Of a stretch of DNA of 64,000 bases, positions 47,795 through 57,965 are shown piece after piece; the first letter of the stretch is position 1; every line of letters begins with the position of its first letter. A program made the position numbers and the translations under genes. The notes under the pieces are model-generated. The model made no database searches. It saw only the letters and a program-made list of their open reading frames with translations, and was not told where the DNA came from. The stretch spans positions 62,001 to 126,000 of the forward strand of contig NZ_PVNL01000030.1 in assembly GCF_002994635.1 (NCBI RefSeq), read 5' to 3'. The DNA is from Enhygromyxa salina (lineage in GTDB: Bacteria; Myxococcota_A; Polyangia; Nannocystales; Nannocystaceae).

Positions 47795-48577
47795 ATGGAC
47801 CTCGAGCTCACCGACCGACTCGTGCTCATCACCGGCTCGTCCGCGGGAATTGGCCGCGCGATCGCAGCGGCGTTTGTCGCAGAGGGCGCCCGGGTGATCC
47901 TCAACGCGCGCACCAGCGAGACCCTCGAGGCGGTCCACCAGGAATTGGGCGCCGACCGAACATACGTGGTGGCGGGGGACGTGTCCGACGGCGAGTCGGC
48001 GCAGGCGCTCGCGGCCGCCGTCGATCGGATCGGCCCGCTCGACATCCTCGTCAACAACGTCGGGATCTTCGGCGTCAAGCCCTTCGTGGAGATCACCGAC
48101 GAGGAGTGGCTGCACTCCTTCAACGTGAACGTGGTCGGAAACGTGCGGCTGATCCGACACTTCCTGCCTGGCATGCTCGAGCGCAACTTTGGCCGCATCG
48201 TCAACATCTCCAGCGAGTGTGGCGTGCGTGGCTTCGGGGCGATGGCTCACTACGCCACGACCAAGGCTGCCCAGCTCGGTTTGACGCAGAGTGTCGCGGC
48301 GCTGACCAAGGGCCACGACGTGACGGTGAACAGCGTGCTCCCAGGGCCGACCTGGACCGAGGGCGTCGACGAGTACATGAACGGCGTCGCCGAACAACAA
48401 GGGATCTCGCCAGAGCAGGCCGCGAAGGACTACTTCGTCCAAACCGAGCCGGACTCGTTGCTGCAGCGGTTCATCGCGCCGGAAGAGGTCGCCCAGGCGG
48501 TGGTGACCGCGGTCGCCAATCCTGCGATCAACGGGGCATCGATCCGTGTCGAGGGCGGCCTGATCCGCTCGCTCTGA
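47795..48577 (+). CDS. Short-chain dehydrogenase/reductase (SDR)
   Basis: 260 residues from ATG 47795; the upstream in-frame start at 47744 lacks family residues. Classical SDR motifs: GSSAGIGR (cofactor, near 14), NNVG (near 85), catalytic Ser in NISSECG, YATTK (Tyr and Lys, near 152-156) and a closing GASIRVEGGLIRSL. It uses NAD(P)H to oxidise or reduce an alcohol/ketone substrate that cannot be told from sequence. It stands alone between an intergenic region and a decayed gene. The FabG-like end suggests a tetrameric oxidoreductase. Confidence 0.92.
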   Translation: MDLELTDRLVLITGSSAGIGRAIAAAFVAEGARVILNARTSETLEAVHQELGADRTYVVAGDVSDGESAQALAAAVDRIGPLDILVNNVGIFGVKPFVEITDEEWLHSFNVNVVGNVRLIRHFLPGMLERNFGRIVNISSECGVRGFGAMAHYATTKAAQLGLTQSVAALTKGHDVTVNSVLPGPTWTEGVDEYMNGVAEQQGISPEQAAKDYFVQTEPDSLLQRFIAPEEVAQAVVTAVANPAINGASIRVEGGLIRSL

Positions 48578-48586
48578 GCTCACGGA

Positions 48587-48880
48587 CTAGCGCGCAGTTG
48601 GAGCTGCCGTCAGCTCGATGATCTCGCCGGCGGGGGTGCGCTCGAACACGGCGAACGCGTCCGCGCCGCTCAAGAGTGCGCGAGGCAAACGAAGCTCGTC
48701 CCTCCGATGGTTCGCCCGATAGCGGCGGTGCGTGTGCCCACAAACCACCAAACGAGGCTGCAACAAGTCGACCAGTATCCGCGCCGGCTCATTGCCGACG
48801 CGCTCATAGTGAAGACTCCGGCGCTGCTGCTCGAACTCCTGTTCGTCCTCGGGAGCGATGGTCCCGGCGGGCCAGTGCTG
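48587..48880 (-). pseudogene. Truncated metallophosphoesterase (C-terminal remnant)
   Basis: Read leftward, the last ~98 codons carry a convincing calcineurin-like phosphoesterase end: QEFEQQRRSLHYERVG, LLQPRLVVCGHTHRRYR (the GHTH metal-binding motif), RALLSGADAFAVFE and a stop at 48587. The earlier family motifs (DxH, GDxxD, GNH) are missing in every frame upstream; the sequence there is Arg/Ala-rich and unlike a protein. The rest of the gene seems deleted or scrambled, so this is most likely non-functional. Confidence 0.6.
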
Positions 48881-49154
48881 CACCGGCCGTGAGGGTCGAT
48901 CCGTGCCTCGGGCTGACGGCGGTTTCGCCACGAGACCAGCCCGCGCGGCCTGCTTCGCCTGTCGATCCGTACGCCGAGCATCGGCGGCGCGACGTTCACG
49001 CTGCCTCGACCCGCATGGGGTCATTTCCCCACACGGCAGGGCCGCACCGACCTCGCCTGGGCGGGATCGGCAGCTGAGGCGCTCCGACTCGCGGCGTGAC
49101 ATCGCGGGGTGCCTTCGTGGTACTGTCCCGCGTTCTCTCTAGAGGAATCGTTCC

Positions 49155-50642
49155 ATGGCCGCATCGCATCGTTGTTCGTTCATTCCCTCGTTACTCCCGC
49201 TGCTCTGGCTCACCGCGTGCGCCCCCGACGGGGGTGCTGACGGCTCGACCACAGGCGTCGACAGCAACGACGGCGTCGAGACCAGCGGCGACAGCAACAG
49301 CAACAGCGATAGCAACAGCGACAGCAACAGCGGCGATGGCGATGGCGATCCCGGTGACGGCGACGGGGATCCTGGCGACGGCGACGGCGATCCAGGCGAC
49401 GGCGGTTCAAACACGAAGTTCGACCTCCCGCCGCTCGGTGACCTCGGCGACGGTCAAGGTGGCTGGACTGGACCGGGCTCGTGCCGGGCGTCGGAGACCT
49501 ACGGCGCCTCCGGCAACTTCCCGATGTACGAGGACCCGGCCTACGCGAACTTCCTCGACCGGACCGTGGCGATCGTCACCCACAACAACTGGGACGGCCC
49601 GCCCAATAACTACTCGCTGACGATCGTCGACATCTCGGGTGACCCACCGCCGCCCAACATGAACTACCTCGCGCCGCTCTATCACCGGCCGGAGTGGACG
49701 CTCACCGGGGCGCTCGGCAAGAACTTCGGGCTGACGCTCGATTCCTACGGCAACATGTACCTCGCGGCCACGACCGTCTGGGGCGCCAACTCGACCCCAT
49801 CCGAGATCAAGAAGATCGACGCGGTCACCGGTGAGATCAGCGTGTTCGCGTCGTTGCCAAACAACGGGCCCGCGTTCGGCAACCTCAACTACGACTGCGT
49901 GAGCGAGACCATCTACGTGTCCAACCACGAAGACGGCCGCATCTACCAGATCGACATGGACGGCGACATCGTCAGCACCTACCACCACACGTCCGGCAAC
50001 GTGACGATGGGACCGGCAAACGACCAGGGCGAGCCCAACGGCGCATTCGCTCCGCTCGGCCAGCGGCCGTGGGCGGTCCAGTCGCACGCCGGTCGGCTCT
50101 ACTACAGCATCTGGGCCGGCGGCGGCGGCAACACGATCTGGTCGGTCGCCTACACCAACGACAACGGTGTGCCCGACGCTGCGACCGCGACGATGGAGTT
50201 CCAGACGCCGGGCAACCAGCCGGTGTCGGACCTCAGCTTCGCGCACAACGGCTTCATGCTCGTCGCGCAGCGGACCATGAGCTCTGACATGCAGACCGGC
50301 GCGCACCAGTCGACCACCTTCGAGTACGACTATCAAAACGGTGACTGGATCTTCCAGGGCACCACCTACATCGTGGGCGAGCTGCTGCCCTACAGCGCCG
50401 CGGGCGGAGTCGATCACGACTTCGTCGAGAACGGCTACGTGTGGATGACCGGCGACGCGCTGGATTTCTATACACCCAACGTGGTGTATGGCCTGCAAGG
50501 CACGCCACACGGCGGCGGCGGCATCGAGGTCAGCACGCTCATCGACCTGGATCACGAGATCACGCAGCAGGACAAGACCGTGTACGGCGACGTCGAGCTG
50601 CCGATCCCGGGCGACGTCAGCCCGGTGCCTCCGCCCGGCTGA
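49155..50642 (+). CDS. Lipoprotein with repeat linker and propeller-like domain
   Basis: 495 residues from ATG 49155, preceded by AGAGGAAT. Signal peptide with lipobox LTAC. A low-complexity linker of Ser/Asn/Asp then three GDGDGDP units spans residues ~30-88. The mature domain has propeller-like strands: NFGLTLDSYGNMYLAAT, IKKIDAVTGEISVFASL, ETIYVSNHEDGRIYQIDMDG, LYYSIWAGGGGNTIWSVAY and VYGLQGTPHGGG. This pattern resembles NHL/SMP-30-type beta-propellers, usually ligand-binding or structural. No enzyme active site is recognised. It is probably outer-membrane anchored, the linker acting as a spacer. First in a run of exported-protein genes, all on the same strand. Confidence 0.75.
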   Translation: MAASHRCSFIPSLLPLLWLTACAPDGGADGSTTGVDSNDGVETSGDSNSNSDSNSDSNSGDGDGDPGDGDGDPGDGDGDPGDGGSNTKFDLPPLGDLGDGQGGWTGPGSCRASETYGASGNFPMYEDPAYANFLDRTVAIVTHNNWDGPPNNYSLTIVDISGDPPPPNMNYLAPLYHRPEWTLTGALGKNFGLTLDSYGNMYLAATTVWGANSTPSEIKKIDAVTGEISVFASLPNNGPAFGNLNYDCVSETIYVSNHEDGRIYQIDMDGDIVSTYHHTSGNVTMGPANDQGEPNGAFAPLGQRPWAVQSHAGRLYYSIWAGGGGNTIWSVAYTNDNGVPDAATATMEFQTPGNQPVSDLSFAHNGFMLVAQRTMSSDMQTGAHQSTTFEYDYQNGDWIFQGTTYIVGELLPYSAAGGVDHDFVENGYVWMTGDALDFYTPNVVYGLQGTPHGGGGIEVSTLIDLDHEITQQDKTVYGDVELPIPGDVSPVPPPG

Positions 50643-50753
50643 TGAGGTGGCGCGCTGGGGCCCTCTGGCCCCCGTGCCGCCCGCTATTTGTTGACGCCAG
50701 TGCGCAGGTCGAGCGTCGATTGACGTCGACCGCCGCGGTGGGCATGCTGGCGC

Positions 50754-51956
50754 ATGCAGATCAGAACCGCAATCGCCTCCGTGTGTCTGGCTCCCTTGTT
50801 GCTGACCGGGTGTTGGATCTTCATGCCTCAGGAGACCCAGACGGCGGCCACAGCCCCGGTCGAGGAGCCGGCCAAGCCGCGGACCGTCGCCGACGACTAT
50901 CTCGACGGTTGGGCCGAGCGCGACGCGAGCTACTCGGACAACCCCGAGGGATCCCGAGAGAGGCTGGACGGGCTCTTCAATCAGGCGGATCTGTACGCCT
51001 CGCTCTTCATCACGCACCCCGACGCCGCCACCGACCTGCCCCTCGCCGAGTGGGACGCCACGATCGCGGCGCGCATCGAGGTCGAGCGCGCGTACTGGAC
51101 CGCGGCGGTCGAGGGCTTGGAGGGCAAGATGCCCGAAGAGAGGGGCGAGCGTCCGACCAGCAGCCTGACCTCGGTCCACGGGCTGACGGTGGTGTGGATG
51201 ATCGCCCGCAACGATGAGCTGGATGTCATCACGCCCGAGTTCGTGCTGATGCTGACCGTCGATCGCATACACGACGACACGAGCTTCATCTACGCCATCG
51301 AGGGCTTCGTGCTCGAGCACCTCGAGGTCAAGCACGGGCGCGAGGCCGCGCAGGCTGCCTGCCGCCAGGCCGTCGACGCGATGCCCAAGAAGGCCAAGCA
51401 TCAGCGCAACGTGATCATGCTCGCCTGCGAGTGGCCCCACTATGAGACCTGGCGCGAGGATCTGGCCATGTGGGCCACGAAGGGCGAGCTCAAGGCGTTC
51501 ACGGCCGATCTCGGCGGTCAGCTCGACACGAGGCTCGAGAAGGCGAAAGCGGCCGACGCCGCCGCCATCGCTGCCATGGACGAGCGCAGGCGTCGACAGG
51601 AAGAGGACGACCGGGCCGCGCAGGACAGCTGGAGTAGCGGCGGAGGCGGAGGCGGAAGCGGAGGCGGAAGTGGCGGTGGAGGAGGCAGCACGAGCACGGC
51701 CCCGAGCGTCGTCTCGGTCACGGTCCGCAACTCGTGCTCGAGCACCGTCAAGGTCTTCTTCGGCGACAATCCCAAGTTCGGCAGCGGCCGACAGTCCTCG
51801 CTCGGTGGCAACTCGCGCCAGAGCCAGCAGATGAAGCCCGGCGACACGATGTGGATCATCGACGACAGCAGCAACGGCCTGGCGAGCGCGACCGTCTCGG
51901 GTAACACGCGCGAGATCGAGGTCTCGAGCTCGTGCACCAGCATCTCGGCGCGCTAG
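50754..51956 (+). CDS. Lipoprotein with helical domain, Gly-Ser linker and C-terminal beta domain
   Basis: 400 residues from ATG 50754 (MQIRTAIASVCLAPLLLTGC), a textbook lipobox. Residues ~45-280 are mainly helical with many charged residues and no recognised family. A Gly/Ser linker (near 295-320) leads to a small C-terminal domain starting VSVTVRNSCSSTVKVFFGDNP and ending in a Cys (SSSCTSISAR), suggesting one disulfide between the two Cys. It lies 111 bp downstream of the previous lipoprotein. Function unknown. Confidence 0.72.
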   Translation: MQIRTAIASVCLAPLLLTGCWIFMPQETQTAATAPVEEPAKPRTVADDYLDGWAERDASYSDNPEGSRERLDGLFNQADLYASLFITHPDAATDLPLAEWDATIAARIEVERAYWTAAVEGLEGKMPEERGERPTSSLTSVHGLTVVWMIARNDELDVITPEFVLMLTVDRIHDDTSFIYAIEGFVLEHLEVKHGREAAQAACRQAVDAMPKKAKHQRNVIMLACEWPHYETWREDLAMWATKGELKAFTADLGGQLDTRLEKAKAADAAAIAAMDERRRRQEEDDRAAQDSWSSGGGGGGSGGGSGGGGGSTSTAPSVVSVTVRNSCSSTVKVFFGDNPKFGSGRQSSLGGNSRQSQQMKPGDTMWIIDDSSNGLASATVSGNTREIEVSSSCTSISAR

Positions 51957-52075
51957 TACAGCACCCCGGAACGGGCTTCGGGTGTGAGTCGTCAGCGATG
52001 CTCTATCGCCTGGATCTCAACGCCCAAGTGGTTCTCCGCTTGAGCGGAGATCGGGCAGCTTGCTAAAGTGCGCCC

Positions 52076-53665
52076 ATGCACGACGGTGTGAGCAACAGGA
52101 ACATACGGCGGCGAGGGGGCGGAGTCCTGGCGATCGCCGTGGTGCTCGGCGTCGCCGGCTGCCCCGGCGATGACGGGCCGGGCACAGCCGCGGATGCAGC
52201 GACAGATGGGGGGCCCGACGGAGGCACGGACGCAGGCACCGACCCGGACGCAGGCACCGACCCGGACGCGGGGACCGACGAGGGGACCGACACCGGACCG
52301 GGGCCCGATCCGAGCGACGGCGCGTGCGGGTGGGAGCAGGGCGAGCGCCCGACCGCGGAGCTGCCCCCGACCCACACCAACGAGTACACGATCGATCTCC
52401 AGCAATGGATGATCGACAACGACGGAGGCGACCCCGTCGAGACGCGTCAGCGCATGAACGAGGCCATCGCCTGGGCGGTGGAGCAGGGCTTCGACAAGAT
52501 CATCGTTCCGCCCGGCCGCTACGTGGTCGGGGAGCTCACGAGTGACATCTACGCCGCCGGCATCGTGCTGCCGGGCAACATGACGCTCGAGCTCTCGGAC
52601 GGGGCGGTCATCGAGATGACGCCCAACGACCGGCACAACTACTGTGTCATCAGCCTCGAGGGGAACGACGACATCACGATCCGCGGCGGCGTGATTCGGG
52701 GCGATCGCGCAAACCACGACTACAGCGGCGGGGCCAACGACGAGGGCCACGGCGTGTGTGCGTGGACCAGCGTGAATCGGGTGCTCATCGAAGACACCGA
52801 GCTGACTGAGCTGACCGGCGACGGCGTGCTGATCGTCGGCTCCGCGCCGCAGGACGACGACCCAAACGCCGAGGTGCCGAGCACCAATATCACGATCCGA
52901 AACAACGAGATTCACCACAATCGGCGCAACGGGGTTGCGATCGTGGGTGGCCACAACGTGGTGATCGAGAACAACCATATCCACCACATGGAGGGCACCT
53001 CGCCGCAGTTCGGGATCGACATCGAGGGTGTCAAGCGCCGCGACCAGGACATTCTCATCTTCCAGAACAACTTTCACGACAACGTGGGCGGCGACTTCGT
53101 CACCTCGACCGGCCGCAACGTCTGGCTCGAGGACAACACGATGACCCAGTGCCAGGTCGACGACCAGGGCGAGTACGACGAATCGCTGCCGTGTGAGAAC
53201 GACAAGCAAACCGATGGTCCGATCGTGCTCTGGCAACACACCGACACCGTCGTGATCAACAATCGGGTTCGCATGACCCATGGCAGCGTCAACGGCCTGT
53301 GGGGGATCATCAACTACCCGAACATCCGCGAGGCCGTGCGCGACAACCCCGTCGGCAACAACATCTCGGGGAACACCTTCTACGGCTGCGGTATCCACAA
53401 CGCGTGGAACCGGCTTCAGTACATTGCGAGCAACACCATCCACGAGGGGACGCTGCTCGCGTACTTGCTGGAGTGTACCCGCCTCGAGGACAATCGCATC
53501 AATCGGGTCTCGGGTGAGCGCTTCAAGCTGCGCAACGTCGCGGGCCAGGCAGAGGGCAACATCGTCAACCGGGACGAGGGGGCGCCTGCCGAGGGCGACG
53601 TCCCGGTCCACTTTCCGATGGCGGACGACTCGCCGTACCGCAACTCCTCACCGGTGTTCTGGTGA
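52076..53665 (+). CDS. Lipoprotein with right-handed parallel beta-helix
   Basis: 529 residues from ATG 52076. The signal peptide ends in GVAGC. A Thr/Asp/Gly/Pro linker containing GTDPDA repeats follows (residues ~35-83). The rest is a parallel beta-helix: FDKIIVPPGRYVVGEL, ISLEGNDDITIRGGVIRG, NRVLIEDTELTELTGDGVLI, NITIRNNEIHHNRRNGVAI, NVVIENNHIHHMEGTSPQF. The N-x-I-x-x-N-x-x-H spacing is typical of the PbH1 repeat of polysaccharide lyases and related proteins. Its stop overlaps a potential GTG start of the next gene, implying co-translation with the FGE-like protein. Enzyme activity is not shown. Confidence 0.82.
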   Translation: MHDGVSNRNIRRRGGGVLAIAVVLGVAGCPGDDGPGTAADAATDGGPDGGTDAGTDPDAGTDPDAGTDEGTDTGPGPDPSDGACGWEQGERPTAELPPTHTNEYTIDLQQWMIDNDGGDPVETRQRMNEAIAWAVEQGFDKIIVPPGRYVVGELTSDIYAAGIVLPGNMTLELSDGAVIEMTPNDRHNYCVISLEGNDDITIRGGVIRGDRANHDYSGGANDEGHGVCAWTSVNRVLIEDTELTELTGDGVLIVGSAPQDDDPNAEVPSTNITIRNNEIHHNRRNGVAIVGGHNVVIENNHIHHMEGTSPQFGIDIEGVKRRDQDILIFQNNFHDNVGGDFVTSTGRNVWLEDNTMTQCQVDDQGEYDESLPCENDKQTDGPIVLWQHTDTVVINNRVRMTHGSVNGLWGIINYPNIREAVRDNPVGNNISGNTFYGCGIHNAWNRLQYIASNTIHEGTLLAYLLECTRLEDNRINRVSGERFKLRNVAGQAEGNIVNRDEGAPAEGDVPVHFPMADDSPYRNSSPVFW

Positions 53666-53670
53666 TCGCC

Positions 53671-54507
53671 ATGACGACCAATACCACTACCAAGATCAAG
53701 ATCGCCGCGACCGGCTGTATCGCCGCGTTGCTCGGGCTGCTCGCGCTCGGGGCGACGACGGACGCATCGGAGGACGCACCGCCGCCGCTCGAGGACATCA
53801 CCTGCCCGGCAGGCCAAGCGGACGGCGGGATGGGTCCCAGCATGGTCGAGCTACCTGAGGGATTCTGCATCGACACGACGGAGGTCACGCGGGCGCAGTA
53901 CAGCGCCTGGCTCGAGACCGCGCCGAGCACCAGCGGCCAACCCAGCGCGTGCGCGGAGAACCAGGACTTCGAGCCGAGCTGCGCGTGGCCTCCACCCGAT
54001 CACGAGGCCAATTACCCCGTGGTGTGTGTCGACTGGTGCGACGCGCGGGCCTACTGCGAGGCCGCGGGCAAGCGCTTGTGTGGCCAGATCGGTGGTGGCG
54101 GCGGCGGCTATGAGTTCGATTCGTACGCCGACGCGTCAGTCAGCGAGTGGCACGCGGCCTGTACCGCGGGCGGCGAGTCCGAGTATTCGTACGGTGACGA
54201 GTATGACCCGCTGACCTGCCGGGGAGCCGACGCGGAGGACTACACGACCTGGGGCTTCGTCGAGGTCGGGACCCTCGCGGGCTGCCACTCCGCCGTCGAC
54301 CCGTACAGCGGGGTCTACGATCTGAGCGGCAACGCGGCGGAGTGGGACAACGGCTGCGACGGGGACGAGCCCGACGCGCCGTGCCGGATTCGGGGCGGGA
54401 GCTTCGAGTTCAACGACGTGGGCCTGCGCTGCGCGATGGCGGGGGACCTGCGCTGGCCTCGGATGCGGCAGGTCGTCTCGGTCGGCTTCCGCTGCTGCGC
54501 TGGCTGA
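53671..54507 (+). CDS. Formylglycine-generating-enzyme (SUMF1)-like exported protein
   Basis: 278 residues from ATG 53671 (RBS-like GGTGAT); GTG 53662, overlapping the previous stop as GTGA, is an alternative. An N-terminal hydrophobic signal without a lipobox Cys suggests export. The FGE fold is recognisable: GFCIDTTEVTRAQYSAWL, YPVVCVDWCDARAYCEAAGKRLCG, WHAACTAGGESEYSYGDEYD, GVYDLSGNAAEWDN, IRGGSF and a final GFRCC. Many bacterial family members are not true FGEs but bind ligands or act in other oxidation reactions. The extra Cys pairs suggest disulfides. No sulfatase gene is visible, so a role in sulfatase activation is not supported by context. Confidence 0.82.
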   Translation: MTTNTTTKIKIAATGCIAALLGLLALGATTDASEDAPPPLEDITCPAGQADGGMGPSMVELPEGFCIDTTEVTRAQYSAWLETAPSTSGQPSACAENQDFEPSCAWPPPDHEANYPVVCVDWCDARAYCEAAGKRLCGQIGGGGGGYEFDSYADASVSEWHAACTAGGESEYSYGDEYDPLTCRGADAEDYTTWGFVEVGTLAGCHSAVDPYSGVYDLSGNAAEWDNGCDGDEPDAPCRIRGGSFEFNDVGLRCAMAGDLRWPRMRQVVSVGFRCCAG

Positions 54508-54526
54508 GAAGCTGTCGGGCACAGAC

Positions 54527-55012
54527 CTACGAACGAGCCGCGGTCGCAGCCTCGAGGGTGGCGATGTCGATCTTCGTCATCGTCATCATCGCCTCGAAGG
54601 CGCGGCTGGCCGTGTCGCGGTCGGTGCCCGTCGTCAGGTCGAGTAGCAGCCGCGGCGTGATCTGCCAGGAAACGCCCCAGCGGTCCTTGCACCAGCCACA
54701 GGCGCTCTCGGCCCCGCCATTGCCGACGATGGCGTTCCAGTAGCGGTCGGTCTCCTCCTGGTCTTCGGTGATCACCATGAAGCTGACCGCTTCGTCCGGT
54801 TTGAAGTTCGGGCCGCCGTTGAGGCCGACAAACCGGCGCCCCACCACGGTGAACTCGACGGTCAGCTCGCTGCCTTCCCGCCCGCCGGGGAAGTCGGCGG
54901 GGGCCGTATTCACACGCTCGACTCGGCTGTCCGGAAAGGTCGCGGCATAGAATTCAGCGGCTTTGCGCGCTTCTCCATGGTCGAACCACACGCAGGTTAC
55001 GAGTTCAGTCAT
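54527..55012 (-). CDS. VOC-family protein (PhnB/3-demethylubiquinone-methyltransferase-like)
   Basis: 161 residues from ATG 55012, preceded by AAAGGAA at good spacing. It opens [31 protein letters not shown] and contains [46 protein letters not shown] and a terminal helix with [19 protein letters not shown], matching the small stand-alone VOC proteins often misnamed 3-demethylubiquinone methyltransferase. Reaction and substrate are unknown. It converges with the FGE-like gene. Confidence 0.9.
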   Translation of the reverse strand: MTELVTCVWFDHGEARKAAEFYAATFPDSRVERVNTAPADFPGGREGSELTVEFTVVGRRFVGLNGGPNFKPDEAVSFMVITEDQEETDRYWNAIVGNGGAESACGWCKDRWGVSWQITPRLLLDLTTGTDRDTASRAFEAMMTMTKIDIATLEAATAARS

Positions 55013-55414
55013 CTGAGTGTTTCCTTTCTTCAATTGCTCGTGAGCACGGTCTGTTGGCGGCATCGCCGCGAGGCTCATTGCGCGCAGGTTCGCATGAACT
55101 CGGGCAAGTGTCATCGAGTTTGGGTGGCAGCACGAACCCGCCTTTCCCCATTCGGGCGCTGCTGTGTCGTGCACGTTGGAGAACGACAGCGGTCGCCTGC
55201 CGCCAAGTGCCATCATGCGGTCGCAGTTTGCGGACACCATCGCGGCCACCCGTGCGTCGCTGCTCCCCGCGCACGTGCTCCACCCGCGCGCGCCTTCACG
55301 AGCTGATCGCAGGATCTCCGGGTCGGAGGTCGTTTGCGGCAAGGCTTCGCGCCTCGGCGGCACTTCGTTGGGGAGGCGCCCCCCGCTCTGTCGACGCCTG
55401 CCGGGAAGTGCTCC
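55013..55414. other. Intergenic region with nothing recognised
   Basis: 402 bp between the divergent VOC and sensor-kinase genes. ORFs here are Arg/Ala/Pro-rich shadow frames. No promoter with good spacing, terminator or repeat was recognised, although both promoters must lie in it. Confidence 0.5.
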
Positions 55415-57814
55415 ATGTTGGCAGCCGGACTCGACCAAGCCGCACATGTCTCGAAGATGGACTCAAACCTCAGCCAAGAGATCACCAGGCGCATGGGCGT
55501 CTGCCCGTCGTTCTTCGGGCTCGCGCGCGCCAACGAGACCGTGTCACGACACCTCTGGTTGCACGCCCAGGCGGCGTACCTCGACAACTCCCTGCCCGCG
55601 CTGTTCAAGGAACGCCTGTTCGTCTACCTCTCGAGGTTCTGCTCGGTGCGTTACTGCCTCACGCGGCACGCGGCGTTTCTCATGGGTCGCGGCTTCATCT
55701 CGGGCGACGCCGCTTGCCCACCCATGGCGGGAGCAGACGTTCTCGAGTTGCTCAGGCGCGAGCCGCCGAGCAGCGAGGAGATCGTGCGGCACTCCGAGCG
55801 CCTGTTGAGCGTGTCGGGCCGACCGATGCCGTGGCCCCCGCCCCAGAGCGAGCTCGAAGACGCCATCTTTGGCTGCTGCGTCGCTGTGTTCCTGCACTCG
55901 GCACACGCTGTGTTTCCGAACGAGGCCCTTCGGCACGCCCTCTCGCCGCAGGACTACTGCAGCCTCGTCGAGCTGCTGTCCTTCATCCGGGCCGCACATT
56001 TCTGGACGGAGAGCTTCCCGGGCCTGACCCACGAGGGCGACGTCCAGCAGCTCCTCTCGGAGCAGATCGAGATCGCGGCCTGGATCGACGCTCACTACTC
56101 CAGTCAGCCGAACGTGTTGCGCCATCCGAGCGTCCTTCACACGCAACTCGTCACGGATCTCTCCTCGTTGCGGCGACTGGTTTTGACCGTGTCCCGTGGG
56201 GACGCGGCCATGAGCGCCGAGGCCCTGCTGCGCACGGAGGCGCTGCAAGCCTCGTTCAATTCACTTCAAGCGCAGGTCGGGGCGGTGCGCGCCGACGCAA
56301 ACCGTCTCGCCCTCATGCGCGAGCCCCTCGAGAAGCTCGCAGACAGCGTCGAGGCTTACGCCTGGGTGCACCACGCGAAGACCCACCAGTTCAGCTTCGT
56401 GGGGAGCGCGTACGAGCGAATCTTTGGACACGCCGGCAACAGTCACGAGGACCGCTCCGCCTGGCTCGACCTCGTTCATCCCGAGGACCGCCACCTCGCC
56501 AAGGCGAGCCTCGAGGCCGGCATCGCGGGCGCCGCGTTCGATGTCGAGTACCGGGTCACCTCACCGGCTCGCGGCCTGCGCTGGGTCTCGGAGCGTGGCA
56601 CGCCGATCCACGACGACCACGGCCAACTCGAGCGTGTCGTGGGAGTCGTGTGTGACATTACGGATCGCCGGCGGCAGGAGAGCCAGCATCTGCAAAGGGC
56701 GCAGAAGATGCACTCGGTCGGCACGCTGGCCGCCCGGGTTGCCCATGACTTCAACAACCTGCTCATGGTCATCACGGGGAACTCGGAGATGCTCGCCGAC
56801 CACCTCGACCCGGACAGCCCCGCCATCGAGTACTTGGGGTCGATCGGGCGCGCCGCGGAGCGTGCCGCGGAGCACGTGGATCGGCTGCTGGCGTTCGCCC
56901 GCAAGGGCGATGAGAGCACGCGCGAAGTCGACTTGAACGGGGAGATCGAGGAGCTTCGTCACGTCTTCCAGCACCTCGTCGGGAACTCGGTGGAGCTCGA
57001 GGTTCGCTGCGACGAGGCTATCTCTGCCATCGAGTGCATACCGACCGATGTCCAGCAGATCCTGCTCAACCTGGTCGTGAACGCCAAGGACGCCGTGGCA
57101 GGGTCCGGTCGCATCACCATCGAGACGCGCGTGGCCGATGCTGAAGATCACGGCGCGCCGTGGGTGCAGCTGCTCGTCTCCGACACGGGCTGCGGGATGT
57201 CCCCGGAGGTCATGAGCAGGATCTTCGAGCCCTTCTTCACCACGAAGGACTCCGGACAGGGGTCCGGGCTGGGGCTCGCCACGATCTACAGGATCGTCGA
57301 GGACCTCGGTGGGCGCACGTCCGTGGAGAGCGAGCTCGGACGGGGCACGACGGTCACGCTGTCGCTCCCGGGCTGCACACGCCAGTCGAAGCAGGAGGGA
57401 ACGCTGCCGCCTCTCGACCGCGCATCTGGGACGGAGACCGTGCTGCTCTGCGACGACGACGTCATGGTACGCAAGGTCCTGTCGCAGGTGCTTCGAGCTT
57501 CCGGGTACGTCGTCCTCGAAGCGATCGACGGCCTCGAGGCCCTCGATGTCGCAAGGCAGCACGCCGACTCCATCGACATGGTGATCACCGACGTGAAGAT
57601 GCCGCGACTCGACGGCCACGGCCTCACCGATGCTCTCGGCGCTGAAGGATTCGACGTCCCGGTCATCCTGCTCACCGGGTACGGGGACGCGCCGCGAGCG
57701 GCTCGACCCGGCCTGCACTGCGTCGAACTCGCCAAACCGATCAGTCGGCACCAGCTCCTGTTGAACATGCGCGCCTGCTTCGAGGCGCATGCCCGGAACC
57801 GGATCAGCCGCTGA
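55415..57814 (+). CDS. Hybrid sensor histidine kinase (CMD-like, PAS, HisKA, HATPase, receiver)
   Basis: 799 residues from ATG 55415 behind GGGAAG; ATG 55457 is another option. The N-terminal ~220 residues are helical and contain [19 protein letters not shown], an AhpD/CMD-like Cys/His motif found in some bacterial sensor kinases. A PAS domain (~305-420) with [10 protein letters not shown] and [11 protein letters not shown] follows, then HisKA with phospho-His in [11 protein letters not shown] (near 442), HATPase boxes (N-box [11 protein letters not shown] near 557, G-box [22 protein letters not shown]), and a receiver with DDD near the start, phospho-Asp in [12 protein letters not shown] (near 727) and LAKPIS. 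It should sense a redox or ligand signal and pass phosphate internally. No output gene is adjacent. No transmembrane segment is evident, so it is likely cytoplasmic. Confidence 0.92.
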   Translation: MLAAGLDQAAHVSKMDSNLSQEITRRMGVCPSFFGLARANETVSRHLWLHAQAAYLDNSLPALFKERLFVYLSRFCSVRYCLTRHAAFLMGRGFISGDAACPPMAGADVLELLRREPPSSEEIVRHSERLLSVSGRPMPWPPPQSELEDAIFGCCVAVFLHSAHAVFPNEALRHALSPQDYCSLVELLSFIRAAHFWTESFPGLTHEGDVQQLLSEQIEIAAWIDAHYSSQPNVLRHPSVLHTQLVTDLSSLRRLVLTVSRGDAAMSAEALLRTEALQASFNSLQAQVGAVRADANRLALMREPLEKLADSVEAYAWVHHAKTHQFSFVGSAYERIFGHAGNSHEDRSAWLDLVHPEDRHLAKASLEAGIAGAAFDVEYRVTSPARGLRWVSERGTPIHDDHGQLERVVGVVCDITDRRRQESQHLQRAQKMHSVGTLAARVAHDFNNLLMVITGNSEMLADHLDPDSPAIEYLGSIGRAAERAAEHVDRLLAFARKGDESTREVDLNGEIEELRHVFQHLVGNSVELEVRCDEAISAIECIPTDVQQILLNLVVNAKDAVAGSGRITIETRVADAEDHGAPWVQLLVSDTGCGMSPEVMSRIFEPFFTTKDSGQGSGLGLATIYRIVEDLGGRTSVESELGRGTTVTLSLPGCTRQSKQEGTLPPLDRASGTETVLLCDDDVMVRKVLSQVLRASGYVVLEAIDGLEALDVARQHADSIDMVITDVKMPRLDGHGLTDALGAEGFDVPVILLTGYGDAPRAARPGLHCVELAKPISRHQLLLNMRACFEAHARNRISR

Positions 57815-57965
57815 ACTGGACGCGGACCGTCCCGACGAATTCCAGGGGCAGTTCAACCTCCTTCAGGATCCGGCTGGTGGTGCGCGAGGTTCTGTCAGGC
57901 TCACCCGTCGCCGTGCGATACAGATGTCCCCTCCACGACCTGACGCCCAGGTTTCAGCGCTTCGA

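Noticed and set aside
53671-54507. Sulfatase-activating FGE
   Set aside because: No sulfatase with a C/S-x-P-x-R motif is in the window, and many SUMF1-fold proteins have other roles; only the fold is claimed.
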